DNA from: an uncultured Eggerthella sp.
GTDB taxonomy: Bacteria > Actinomycetota > Coriobacteriia > Coriobacteriales > Eggerthellaceae
Direction of reading: 5' to 3'
DNA: 64,000 bases
NCBI GenBank assembly: GCA_900542525.1
Contig: UQNZ01000002.1
Span: 124,001 to 188,000, forward strand
In this document: positions 33,821-43,769 of the stretch, in pieces
Numbering within the stretch: the first letter of the stretch is position 1
How the letters are laid out: each line of letters opens with the position of its first letter
Notes under the pieces: model-generated
Seen by the model: only the letters and a program-made list of their open reading frames with translations
The model's database searches: none
What the model was told of the DNA's origin: nothing
Position numbers and translations under genes: made by a program

Positions 33821-35113
33821 CTAATCCCAAGCGCTGCGACCTTCGAGGGCTTTCTTACCAATATCGCTCCTGAACTGCACCCCTTCGAAGTTGATGCGCT
33901 TGATCGCTTCATAGGCGCGATGACGCGCCGATTCGAATGTTGAACCAAGGCCGACTACGTTCAGTACGCGACCACCTGAAGTGATGAGCTCGCCATCAAC
34001 ATTCAGCGCCGTGCCAGCATGAAAAACAAGTACCTTGTTCAGATCCTCAGCATCTTCGACCCCAAGAATGACCTTGCCCTTCTCATACGAGCCGGGGTAT
34101 CCCTCCGAGGCGAGCACAACACTGAGCGCCCAGCTGTCGCTCCAGTCCAGATCGATGTCGCCATCGCGACCTTCAGCCACCGCCATCATGATATCCACTA
34201 GATCGCTCTTAAGGCGCGGCAAAACAACCTGCGTTTCTGGGTCGCCGAAGCGTGCGTTGAACTCAAGCACCTTCGGTCCTTCGGGCGTGAGCATGAAACC
34301 GCCATAAAGCACACCGCGATAGTCGTGCTCGAACGGCTCTTTCGCTGTTGCTGCAGCGGCCACTTCCATGATGCGCACCATCTCGGCCATCTCTTCATCG
34401 GTGACGATAGGCACGGGAGAATATACGCCCATGCCGCCCGTGTTGGGTCCAAGATCACCATCGTAGGCGCGTTTGTGATCTTGCGCTGGAGCCATGCAAA
34501 ATGCTTTGCCATTCGTAACAAAGGCAAGCAGCGAACATTCCGGACCGGTGAGCATCTCTTCAACCACTACGGTGTTGCCTGCAGAGCCAAATTCGCCGGA
34601 GAAACACGCTTCAACGCCTGCACGTGCTGCATCGAGAGTTTCCGCAACGATAACGCCTTTGCCCGCCGCAAGGCCATCGGCCTTCACCACGAGCGGCGCG
34701 CCCAGTTCATCGCAGTAAGCAAGCGCTTCATCTTTATTGGTGAAGCTCTTATAGCGTGCGGTCGGGATACCGTTCGCTTCCATGAATTCTTTGCTGTAGG
34801 TCTTCGAACCTTCGAGTTGCGCGCCTTGCGCATCGGGACCAAATACCGCGATGCCTGCTTCGCGCAGCACATCGGCAACGCCTTTCACGAGCGGCGCTTC
34901 AGGACCGATGACCACCAGTTCAACATCGTTTTGACGCACGAAATCGAGTACCGCGTTACCATCTTCGATGTTGAGCGATTTGATATTGGTACCCAGTTCA
35001 GCGGTGCCACCATTACCTGGCGCGATATAGATCTCGCTACAGCGAGGGCTTTTTGCCAGCGCCCAGGTGATCGCATGCTCTCTGCCGCCACTGCCTAAAA
35101 CTAGAATATTCAT
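33821..35113 (-). CDS. purD: Phosphoribosylamine-glycine ligase
   Basis: 430 residues. PurD is the ATP-grasp enzyme that adds glycine to phosphoribosylamine. Markers are LVLGSGGREHAITWAL, IAPGNGGTAE, VVIGPEAPLVKGVAD, VVKADGLAAGKGVIVA, MGVYSPVP and LEFNARFGDPETQ. The length is normal. It follows purA by 51 nt on the same strand, so the two purine genes probably share a transcript that ends at the hairpin just beyond. Confidence 0.97.
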   Translation of the reverse strand: MNILVLGSGGREHAITWALAKSPRCSEIYIAPGNGGTAELGTNIKSLNIEDGNAVLDFVRQNDVELVVIGPEAPLVKGVADVLREAGIAVFGPDAQGAQLEGSKTYSKEFMEANGIPTARYKSFTNKDEALAYCDELGAPLVVKADGLAAGKGVIVAETLDAARAGVEACFSGEFGSAGNTVVVEEMLTGPECSLLAFVTNGKAFCMAPAQDHKRAYDGDLGPNTGGMGVYSPVPIVTDEEMAEMVRIMEVAAAATAKEPFEHDYRGVLYGGFMLTPEGPKVLEFNARFGDPETQVVLPRLKSDLVDIMMAVAEGRDGDIDLDWSDSWALSVVLASEGYPGSYEKGKVILGVEDAEDLNKVLVFHAGTALNVDGELITSGGRVLNVVGLGSTFESARHRAYEAIKRINFEGVQFRSDIGKKALEGRSAWD

Positions 35114-35164
35114 GAGATACCTTTCACGCGCTGGATGATCGCGGTTGGCTACTTTGTGTAATGA

Positions 35165-36460
<1,296 letters not shown>

Positions 36461-36500
36461 AGGTATTCCTTTCGACAGTTCAATCTACCTGAAAAATATA

Positions 36501-38744
36501 TCACAGTTCGAAGAAATTACAGGAGCAATCGCACTCGCGCACCAGGGCAGCGACACTCGGGTGACAGGTGAAAAGAATAACCTGTCGATAGCGTGAAAGC
36601 TCAACGATCACCTTGATGGCTTCACGGCGACGCTCATCGTCGAAATTCACCAGGATGTCATCACAGAGGATAGGCAGCGAGCGGCCCACATTTTCGGCAG
36701 TGATGAGAAGGGCAACGCGCAACGCAAGATAAAGCTGTTGGCGCGTGCCGAGCGAAAGCAGCTGGGGAGGACAAGCGGTCTTCACGCTGTCGAGAGCTTC
36801 GATCTCACCTTCGGCGTTCATACGCACTTTCTGCCAAGCACCCTTCGTCATCTGCGCGAAGAGGCGTGAAGCCTGCTTGTAGACTTCGGGCTGGCTTTTG
36901 CGCTCCCACTCAGCGATCGAGACTTCTAGGCTGCGCTGCGCGAGCAACAGCACGGCAAGTTCGTGATAGCGTTCTTTCAGGCGCGCATCCACGATCGCCT
37001 TGCGTTGTTTCGCCTCATCGAAGGTGGTGGCATGACGTGCATGCGAAAGCTCACTTGAAATCTGACCGAACTGGAGGTTCGTATCTTGGATAAGCTCACT
37101 CGTTTTAGCGCGCTCAGTGTTCTTGCGTTCAATGATCGCTTCAAGATCAGTCAGTTGTGCCTCGGGATCGAGCCCCATTGAAAGACAAAGATCGCGGCGC
37201 TGCTCCGCAAGCGTGCTGAGAAGCGATTCGAGCGACGCACGCTGCAAGGAGAGCGCCTGGAGGTTCTGCTTGGTAGTTTCTTCGTTCGTACGCATATCAT
37301 GTGCAAGATCGAGCAAATGACGCGCTTGACGTATCGAACCTTCGGCGGCGCTGAATCCGCGCTGATCAAGAAACCATTTCGCACGATTCTTATGGTTGAC
37401 AAGATCGCGCTCGCAGAGTTCAAGGTGCTGCTCGTCTTGATACTTGACCCATTCGTAATCGCGTCTTCGTTCTTCAAACGCTTCTTCGGTTTTGGAAGGA
37501 TGCATGTTGGCAACAATGCCACCTGCTGCAACAAGGAGCCCACAGAGGCACGTGATCACGCCAAATGCTGAATACGTGAGCGAGCCCACCGCACGCCCTT
37601 GGCGGAAAAGCCAAATACCCACCACACCCATACACACGAGAATCACAAACGCGATGATCAAGCGAATGCGACGCTGTTTCTTTGCGCGATCTTGCTCGGT
37701 CTGGAAATCGTGGTCGTTGATGAACGTCTCAAAAGCCGTTGTCGACTTCGCTACTTCACGTTTCGCACTATCGAGCGCATGCTCGTATTTGAGGCGTTCT
37801 TCATCGAGGTCGTCGAGAAGGGTTTTGACCTCATATTCTTCGGCAGATGATAATTTGCTGAGCGTACGCACATTCTCATCGACTTCGGCTGAGTCAGGAA
37901 GGCGCATCTGCTGCTCCGAAGCACGGGTCTCTTCAAGCAATGCGGTATTCTGCTCGATCGATGCGTCGATCCCTTCAAGACGTGCGTAGTTGCTCTTGAG
38001 TTCTTCGATCTCAGTATTGAGGCTAGTTTGCGCTTCGGTGAGTGCTTCTTTGCGCGCGAGCAGCGATTCAAGCTTGCGCTCTTCTTCGTAGAAGCTGTCG
38101 GTTTCGTCGAGCAGCTCCTGAACGAGCGTTTTCTCGCGCTCCTGCTCTTCCCGCAAGAGAGCGATCGAATCAGGAGTTTGCGCAGAACGCGACATGAGCG
38201 CGCGTATCTTTTCCTGAATCTTAGCAAGCACGATGGCAGGGGACGATGCCGTACCAGAACCAGCCGTGAGCAAGCGCGCGGTAACTTCGTTATGACGATC
38301 GAGTTTGAGCAGCTCATCGCTATTGAGCGCGAACATGGTCTCGTACGTTTCCTTGTCGATGTCATCGAGCACATGGAGCCGATCGACCACGCCTTCGCTG
38401 TTCTTCGTTCGCTTGATCTCTTCAACATCGCCCGTGCGGTCGTCCTTGAAGAACAGGCTACCGATGCGCTCTGAATTCTCTGGCTTGTAACTGTTCGAAC
38501 CACGACGCGAAGCCCGCCAACCGAACATGACATTCTTGATAAGTTCGCTGATAGTGGTCTTGCCCGCTTCGTTCGCGCCATACACCACATTGAGGCCAGG
38601 CTTGAATGGACCGACGATCATGTTGGCAAACTTGCCGAAATTCGTCAGCTTCACGTATTCGAGATAGATGCTCGACAGATACGTTGGCGCAAGAGGCTGA
38701 TTCTTCTCGACCTTCTTCTTGTTCTGTGCGTCGCTCTTAGTCAT
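36501..38744 (-). CDS. SbcC/YhaN-like AAA ATPase with central membrane helices
   Basis: 747 residues from the ATG at 38742-38744, which overlaps the upstream stop as ATGACTAA. Walker A is YGANEAGKTTISELI; signature and Walker B lie near the end (LSLGTRQQLYLALR, LPILCDDILVNFDD, then an H-loop CHPSVAALV). Between them, long coiled coils (about 180-350 and 430-620) flank two hydrophobic helices (IIAFVILVCMGVVGIWLF; AFGVITCLCGLLVAAGGIV). This resembles Bacillus YhaN, the partner of YhaO. Expected function is DNA end or structure processing at the membrane, by family inference. Confidence 0.85.
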   Translation of the reverse strand: MTKSDAQNKKKVEKNQPLAPTYLSSIYLEYVKLTNFGKFANMIVGPFKPGLNVVYGANEAGKTTISELIKNVMFGWRASRRGSNSYKPENSERIGSLFFKDDRTGDVEEIKRTKNSEGVVDRLHVLDDIDKETYETMFALNSDELLKLDRHNEVTARLLTAGSGTASSPAIVLAKIQEKIRALMSRSAQTPDSIALLREEQEREKTLVQELLDETDSFYEEERKLESLLARKEALTEAQTSLNTEIEELKSNYARLEGIDASIEQNTALLEETRASEQQMRLPDSAEVDENVRTLSKLSSAEEYEVKTLLDDLDEERLKYEHALDSAKREVAKSTTAFETFINDHDFQTEQDRAKKQRRIRLIIAFVILVCMGVVGIWLFRQGRAVGSLTYSAFGVITCLCGLLVAAGGIVANMHPSKTEEAFEERRRDYEWVKYQDEQHLELCERDLVNHKNRAKWFLDQRGFSAAEGSIRQARHLLDLAHDMRTNEETTKQNLQALSLQRASLESLLSTLAEQRRDLCLSMGLDPEAQLTDLEAIIERKNTERAKTSELIQDTNLQFGQISSELSHARHATTFDEAKQRKAIVDARLKERYHELAVLLLAQRSLEVSIAEWERKSQPEVYKQASRLFAQMTKGAWQKVRMNAEGEIEALDSVKTACPPQLLSLGTRQQLYLALRVALLITAENVGRSLPILCDDILVNFDDERRREAIKVIVELSRYRQVILFTCHPSVAALVRECDCSCNFFEL

Positions 38745-39993
38745 TGCTGCTCTCACTCAACAGATCGAACACGAGCGATTCCGCTTCCTTGCATGCTTCG
38801 TCAAACCGCCTCTGAAGTTTAGGAACAGGCAGGTCAAGTGCTGAGAATTGCTGCTCAAGATACGATAGGCCGTCAACTTTGTCTTTCTTTTGCGCGCGCA
38901 TGGTCGAAAGATAGACCGCTGGGAACAACCCCTCTTTTTCGATCGCATCCTTATCGATCTTCGCGCGTGTTTCATTCACAACATCATCGATGAAGAAGAA
39001 CGGATAACGGTCGTTGATGACCGAACGGAGATCGGCGAGCACATGCGGAGTGAGCGTGCTATGAAGCGAGGTTGTACCCGTGAGCGTGATGCGGCAGAGC
39101 ATATTCTGACATTGTGAACGCGCGTTGCGCTCGAACTGCTGTGTGGTAATCGCTTCTTGGATGTCGGCGATCGTCGCGCAGGCAGAAACATCCACTTCGA
39201 TACGCTCCCACACGATCTGCGCTGTAGGAAGAAACGCAACTTCCGTGGGAAGATTCTCGCGTAGCGTCACCTTGAGCACGCCATGCGGGCCGGTTTCGTG
39301 AATATCGCGCCCCTGGATACAACCCGAAAATGCAATGTCTGGATCATCTTCAGGGATGAGCTGCGGATGATGAATATGCCCGAGCGCCCAATAATTCATC
39401 TTGCGCGCGAGCAGGTCTTTCGGTTTCACCGGACTGCGCGTCGGATCGATGTCGAGACCAGAATGGATCACACCCACATGAAATGGTGCATCGGCAGCGA
39501 TCTCCTTTGCTTTCGTGCGTGAAATGCCTTCCGCGATGTTGTCATCTTGCGGCCATGCCTGCGTATAGTAGCTTCGTCCGCCCAGTACGACAAGCGGCCC
39601 AGCCTCCTTTTCGTAGACGAAATAGTTCGCCTCATGAGGATCGAAGAGATGGACGTTTTCGGGAAGATCACCATATTCGCCCGCCCAGCGTGCATAAGGG
39701 TCGTGGTTGCCTGTGCAGAAATAGACAGGGATGTTCGCATCGCGAAGACGTTCGAGCCCATCGCGAAAGAGACAAAAATCGGCGTAAGAAGGGTGCGAAG
39801 TATCGAACGCATCGCCTGCGATGATCAAGAAATCAGCCTGCTCACGAATCGTTTCGTCGATAAGTTTGCGATAGGCATCAGGAATGGATTTGACCAAACG
39901 ATCAGCCCACACGGGCGAAACCGCACGCAACCCCCTGAAAGGGGCTCCGAGATGAAGGTCTGCTGCATGTATGAAGGTTACTGATCGCGCCAT
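38737..39993 (-). CDS. SbcD/YhaO-like metallophosphoesterase
   Basis: 418 residues. The Mre11/SbcD phosphoesterase motifs occur in order: FIHAADLHLGAPF, IIAGDAFDTSHPSYAD, FCTGNHDPYARW, VGVIHSGLDID and YWALGHIHHPQ. The C-terminal half is the capping and accessory part seen in YhaO. It directly precedes the YhaN-like ATPase with an 8-nt overlap, so the two surely act together as a nuclease-ATPase complex. Confidence 0.92.
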   Translation of the reverse strand: MARSVTFIHAADLHLGAPFRGLRAVSPVWADRLVKSIPDAYRKLIDETIREQADFLIIAGDAFDTSHPSYADFCLFRDGLERLRDANIPVYFCTGNHDPYARWAGEYGDLPENVHLFDPHEANYFVYEKEAGPLVVLGGRSYYTQAWPQDDNIAEGISRTKAKEIAADAPFHVGVIHSGLDIDPTRSPVKPKDLLARKMNYWALGHIHHPQLIPEDDPDIAFSGCIQGRDIHETGPHGVLKVTLRENLPTEVAFLPTAQIVWERIEVDVSACATIADIQEAITTQQFERNARSQCQNMLCRITLTGTTSLHSTLTPHVLADLRSVINDRYPFFFIDDVVNETRAKIDKDAIEKEGLFPAVYLSTMRAQKKDKVDGLSYLEQQFSALDLPVPKLQRRFDEACKEAESLVFDLLSESSND

Positions 39994-40034
39994 GGTTCGA
40001 GTGTAGCGGATAGGGATGCGTTTGTGCGCAAGCG

Positions 40035-41423
40035 TTAGTAACTTGAATCGTCGAAGTAGTCTGCGAACTTAGTGCGCTCGGCAAGCCAAGTGAGCTTCAA
40101 GTCACGCGTAGGGCCACTGCGGTGCTTTGCGACGATCAATTCTGCCACGCCCCAATCAGGACGCTTGTCAGACTCTGCCTCAGCTTCGCTGGTAGACCGA
40201 TCGATGAACATGACGATGTCAGCATCCTGTTCGATCGAGCCTGATTCACGCAGGTCAGAAAGCATGGGGCGCTTGTCAGTACGAGATTCGACCGCGCGCG
40301 AAAGCTGTGCGAGTGCCATGATGGGCACATCGAGTTCTTTAGCGAGCATCTTAAGGCCACGCGATATCTCAGCAACTTCCATGGTGCGGTTATTCGGATG
40401 AGGGATGACGGGCGTCATGAGCTGCAAATAGTCGACCACGATGAGGCCCTTCTCGACGTTTCGCATCATGCGGCGCGCCTTCGTGCGCAGCTCGACCAGT
40501 GAAAGCCCTGGCGAATCGTCCACATAAAGGTCGATATTGCTCAAGCGTTCAGACGCATCGAAAAGCGGAGCCCAAGCATTATCATCGATTCGCCCATTAT
40601 TCAAGACAGACAGGTTGACACCTGATTCAGCCGAAAGAAGGCGCTTCGTGATCTCGACCGACGACATCTCTAAGCTAAAGAACGCAACGGTCGACTTCTG
40701 TTTTGCAGCGTTGACCGCAAGATTCATCGCAAACGACGACTTACCCACACCAGGACGCGCAGCCAAAATGATCAACTGCCCACCGCGAAGCCCGTTGAAC
40801 AACTGATCGACATCCTTGAAACCGGTAGGTACCCCTTGCAGGACCTCGCCACGATTTGCCATCTCAGCGATCTGATCGTTCGCCTCGATGATGAGCGTCT
40901 TGATGTCTTTGAACGAAGAATTGACCGCTTTTTCGGTCACCCCAAAAAGAGTAGCTTCAGCCTGCGAGATAAGTTCTTTAGGATCAGCAGGAGAATCATA
41001 AGCGAGCGAAGAGATGTTGGCTGATGCCAAGAGTAGCTGTCGACGCATCGCGTCACGGCTCACGATATCGGCATGATGCTGCCAACTGGTGAGCGCGAAC
41101 GTATTGTTTGCCAGATCGAGCAGATATGGCTGACCGCCCACCGCTTCAAGCTGAGAAGCTGCCTTGAGACTATCCGCCACGGAAATGACATCGATCGGGA
41201 TCGAACGCGCATTCATATCACGCATCGTCTCGAAGATGATGCGATGAGCAGGACGATAGAAATCTTCAGGACGTAATTTAAGGGAAACCTCTTCGAACAC
41301 CCCCGTAGAAAGCAAGCACGCGGATAAAACGGTCTTCTCTGCCTCGATATTCTGCGGCAGTGCTTTGCCCTTCGAACCTAAAGACGGTTGCGCAAGTTGA
41401 TCGTTTGTCGTGGGTGCTGGCAT
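40035..41423 (-). CDS. dnaB: Replicative DNA helicase DnaB
   Basis: 462 residues from the ATG at 41421-41423, preceded by AAGGGAG. The N-terminal helical domain begins ALPQNIEAEKTVLSACLLS. The RecA-like C-terminal domain has Walker A AARPGVGKSSFAMNLA, SLEMSSVEITKRLL, Walker B LIVVDYLQLM and LSRAVESRTDKRPMLSDLRESGSIEQDAD. It unwinds DNA at the fork. It lies at the end of the rpsF-ssb-rpsR-rplI cluster, but an intrinsic terminator separates it from rplI, so it probably has some independent transcription or depends on read-through. Confidence 0.97.
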   Translation of the reverse strand: MPAPTTNDQLAQPSLGSKGKALPQNIEAEKTVLSACLLSTGVFEEVSLKLRPEDFYRPAHRIIFETMRDMNARSIPIDVISVADSLKAASQLEAVGGQPYLLDLANNTFALTSWQHHADIVSRDAMRRQLLLASANISSLAYDSPADPKELISQAEATLFGVTEKAVNSSFKDIKTLIIEANDQIAEMANRGEVLQGVPTGFKDVDQLFNGLRGGQLIILAARPGVGKSSFAMNLAVNAAKQKSTVAFFSLEMSSVEITKRLLSAESGVNLSVLNNGRIDDNAWAPLFDASERLSNIDLYVDDSPGLSLVELRTKARRMMRNVEKGLIVVDYLQLMTPVIPHPNNRTMEVAEISRGLKMLAKELDVPIMALAQLSRAVESRTDKRPMLSDLRESGSIEQDADIVMFIDRSTSEAEAESDKRPDWGVAELIVAKHRSGPTRDLKLTWLAERTKFADYFDDSSY

Positions 41424-41477
41424 TCGCTCCCTTATCCTATTCTGTAAGGCATTACGCCTGAAAAGATGTGCTAACAA

Positions 41478-41516
41478 CAAAAACTTCCCGACACCATTGA
41501 TGCGGTATCGGGAAGT
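41478..41516 (-). terminator. Intrinsic terminator between rplI and dnaB
   Basis: On the minus strand ACTTCCCGAxACC pairs with GGTGTCGGGAAGT (41483-41516, one mismatch), followed by TTTTTGTTGTT. It is placed 53 nt beyond the rplI stop and ahead of dnaB. Confidence 0.85.
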
Positions 41517-41568
41517 CTAATTTATCACACCCGCAAGGCTAATAGCTAAGCGGCGTGAAAAAACAGCA

Positions 41569-42144
41569 TTATTCTGCTTCAACCTCAGCCACTACGACAG
41601 CGTCTGCGGTAGGCTCTTCAGCAACTGCGTCTGAAGTGGAGAAATCCTCTTCAGCGGTTTCCTGCGCCTCAGCAGCGCTTTCGGATGCCGTGAAGGTTTC
41701 TTCGTTGCCGACCACAACCGTGAGGTTCGACTTGATGTCGCGGTAGATCGAAACAACGACCTCATGCTTACCAGCGGTCTTGATCGGGTTCTTGAGGTCG
41801 ATGCGCTTGCGATCGATCTCGATATCCTCTGCTTCCTTGAGCGCATCAGCGATCATAGCTGCAGTGATGGACCCGAAGAGCACGCCTTCTTCGCCCACGC
41901 GTGCTTCAACCTTAACGGAGAGCTCGTCGAGAGCAGTCTTGAGCGCCTGGGCTTCTTCGATACGCGCTGCTTCACGCTTAGCGATGTTGTGCTTGCGCTG
42001 CTCGAGCTGCTTGAGGTTACCCTTCGTAGCAGCAACAGCGATCTTCTGCGGGAACAGGTAGTTGTTGGCATACCCGTCGGCAACTTCGACGATATCGCCT
42101 TCGCCGCCCTTGCCCTTGAGTTCAGATAAAAGGATGACTTTCAT
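41569..42144 (-). CDS. rplI: 50S ribosomal protein bL9 with an acidic C-terminal extension
   Basis: 191 residues, about 40 more than usual for bL9. The N-terminal rRNA-binding part MKVILLSELKGKGGEGDIVEVADGYANNYLFP and the C-terminal domain (LFGSITAAMIADALK, IKTAGKHEVVVSIYRDI) are normal up to about residue 148. After that comes an Ala/Glu-rich acidic tail containing AEEDFSTSDA at residues 164-173. The same motif occurs in two unrelated genes 2.5-3.2 kb away. It is part of the rpsF-ssb-rpsR-rplI run. Confidence 0.96.
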   Translation of the reverse strand: MKVILLSELKGKGGEGDIVEVADGYANNYLFPQKIAVAATKGNLKQLEQRKHNIAKREAARIEEAQALKTALDELSVKVEARVGEEGVLFGSITAAMIADALKEAEDIEIDRKRIDLKNPIKTAGKHEVVVSIYRDIKSNLTVVVGNEETFTASESAAEAQETAEEDFSTSDAVAEEPTADAVVVAEVEAE

Positions 42145-42156
42145 GTAAACCTCCCC

Positions 42157-42417
42157 TTATCGATCGCGACGATTGTTGCGGCCGCTGATCGCAGGCACGG
42201 CGTATGGCATGAGGGCCATTTCGCGGGCGCGCTTAACAGCGTTCGCAATATCGCGCTGATGCTGGGTGCAAGCACCAGTTACACGGCGGGGCTTGATCTT
42301 CCCACGGTCGGTTACGTATTTGCGCAGCATCTGGGTGTCTTTATAGTCGATGTATTCTGCCTTATCCTTGCAGAACTGGCAGAACTTACGACGAGGCTGC
42401 TTATTGTATTCAGGCAT
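42157..42417 (-). CDS. rpsR: 30S ribosomal protein bS18
   Basis: 86 residues from the ATG at 42415-42417, with AGAGG upstream; 19 extra upstream codons overlap ssb and are not needed. KFCQFCKDKAEYIDYKD, LRKYVTDRGKIKPRRVTGAC and QRDIANAVKRAREMALMPY are diagnostic. It keeps the Cys set of the zinc-binding bS18 form. It pairs with bS6 in the small subunit platform; rpsF is two genes upstream. Confidence 0.96.
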   Translation of the reverse strand: MPEYNKQPRRKFCQFCKDKAEYIDYKDTQMLRKYVTDRGKIKPRRVTGACTQHQRDIANAVKRAREMALMPYAVPAISGRNNRRDR

Positions 42418-42439
42418 TCTTAACCTCTTTCGTTCGTGA

Positions 42440-42901
42440 TTAGAACGGGATATCTTCATCGTAGACAGAAGCATCCACCACGGGCGTTGCTACCGGAGCA
42501 GGTGCTTGCTGTACAGGCATAGCCTGCGGTTGAGGTGCACTCTGCTGCATCGGTGCGCCGCCGCGTGCACCATCGTTGCGCGAAAGGAATTCGATCTCAT
42601 CGACGATGACCTCGATCTTCGAGCGCTTCTGGCCATCGCGCTCCCATTGGCTCCAGCGAAGCTTACCTTCGATAGCAACCTTGCTTCCTTTAGAAAGGAA
42701 GCGGGAAACGCTTTCTGCACGGGCTCCGAACATGGTGCAATCAATAAAGTTGGGATAGTCTTCCCATTCACCCGTCTGCTGATTGCGACGGCGGTCGTTG
42801 ACTGCAACGCCAAAACCGAGGACCGGCATGCCGCTTGCGGTTGAGCGCAATTCTGGATCGCGCGTAAGATTGCCGGTGATGATCACTCTATTGATGCTCA
42901 T
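42440..42901 (-). CDS. ssb: Single-stranded DNA-binding protein
   Basis: 153 residues. An OB fold starts MSINRVIITGNLTRDPELR and contains FGVAVNDRR, FIDCTMFGARAE and KGSKVAIEGKLRWSQWE. A Gln/Pro/Ala-rich linker ends in the protein-interaction tip YDEDIPF. The order rpsF-ssb-rpsR is the standard bacterial arrangement. Confidence 0.96.
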   Translation of the reverse strand: MSINRVIITGNLTRDPELRSTASGMPVLGFGVAVNDRRRNQQTGEWEDYPNFIDCTMFGARAESVSRFLSKGSKVAIEGKLRWSQWERDGQKRSKIEVIVDEIEFLSRNDGARGGAPMQQSAPQPQAMPVQQAPAPVATPVVDASVYDEDIPF

Positions 42902-43029
42902 GTGATACCTCTTTCTACGGGCAAATACCCCATTTGCCTCTGATTTCCTTCTTGTGAAGGGCTGAACTATCCGCCCTTCAGTTTTCAGCTGGTTTTAGCA
43001 CGTGGCAAAATCCAACTATACCGCTCGGA

Positions 43030-43323
43030 TTAATCGCGATCGGTGCGCTTAACGATCATGAAGCGCTCAACAGCGTCGGTAATGCGCAAAACACGATCCA
43101 ACTCTGCGATGCTTTCAGGATTTGCGTGGAAATCAATGAGGGTGTAATCACCATCGGTCAAGCCGTTTACTTCGTAAGCAAGTTTGCGCTTACCCCAGTT
43201 GTCGACATTATCGACCGTACCGTTATCTGCGGTAATAGCAGTATCGATACGCTTCATAACAGCTAAACGGGTTTCTTCGTCGATTGACGGAGCTACAAAA
43301 AACAACAATTCATAAGCCTTCAT
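43030..43323 (-). CDS. rpsF: 30S ribosomal protein bS6
   Basis: 97 residues from the ATG at 43321-43323 with GAGGAGGT upstream. AYELLFFVAPSIDEETR, NWGKRKLAYEVNGLTDGDYTLIDFHA and the C-terminal RITDAVERFMIVKR fit bS6. It is first in the ssb-rpsR-rplI cluster. The gap to ssb is 128 nt, longer than the others. It lacks the acidic tail found on bL9 in the same operon. Confidence 0.96.
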   Translation of the reverse strand: MKAYELLFFVAPSIDEETRLAVMKRIDTAITADNGTVDNVDNWGKRKLAYEVNGLTDGDYTLIDFHANPESIAELDRVLRITDAVERFMIVKRTDRD

Positions 43324-43347
43324 ATGGTCACCTCCTCTGGACTTACG

Positions 43348-43376
43348 GTTTCGGGTCATGAAGGCAAGCCCGAAAC
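43348..43376 (-). promoter_or_regulatory. Leader hairpin before rpsF, possible S6:S18 autoregulatory site
   Basis: A perfect 8-bp stem GTTTCGGG/CCCGAAAC with a 13-nt loop lies 24 nt upstream of the rpsF start on the minus-strand transcript. Many rpsF leaders carry a CCG-containing hairpin bound by the S6:S18 complex. The position fits, and CCG is in the stem, but I could not match the full consensus. Confidence 0.4.
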
Positions 43377-43769
43377 AGGATTAGCTGAACAATCGTAGCA
43401 AATAGCGCTTCCGCTCGCAAACAGACCATCCGCTTACCCTCCGATTCCGCACAAACTGACAACCTTTTCATGCCGCTTTGAGCAAGTTTTCAGTACATGA
43501 TCATCTTACTCAGCACAACTCACGTTTTTCTGAAACTTTTTTGAACTCCGAACTCACGTTTTTCTGATATTTTTCACGGCTGCACCGATTCATCTCCTAG
43601 CGCCCTTCACAATGAGGCGCATATTGGGGTTACCTATCTTTCGCACCCCTGCCCTCACAGCAGAATTTCCGCTGCAATGTCCCTAGTTTTCGCGTAGGAA
43701 TGCACATAAGGGCTTTATAATGAAACAATATTTACATTAGAAACTTCTTCGAGATGGTTAAGGGAGATC
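43377..43769. other. Intergenic region between divergent rpsF and the RHH/nucleotidyltransferase-like gene
   Basis: No gene is visible. It holds a 17-bp direct repeat AACTCACGTTTTTCTGA at 43518-43534 and 43552-43568, spaced 34 bp start to start. A TATAAT box at 43716-43721 could be the -10 of the plus-strand gene, though no good -35 precedes it at 17 bp. Confidence 0.5.
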
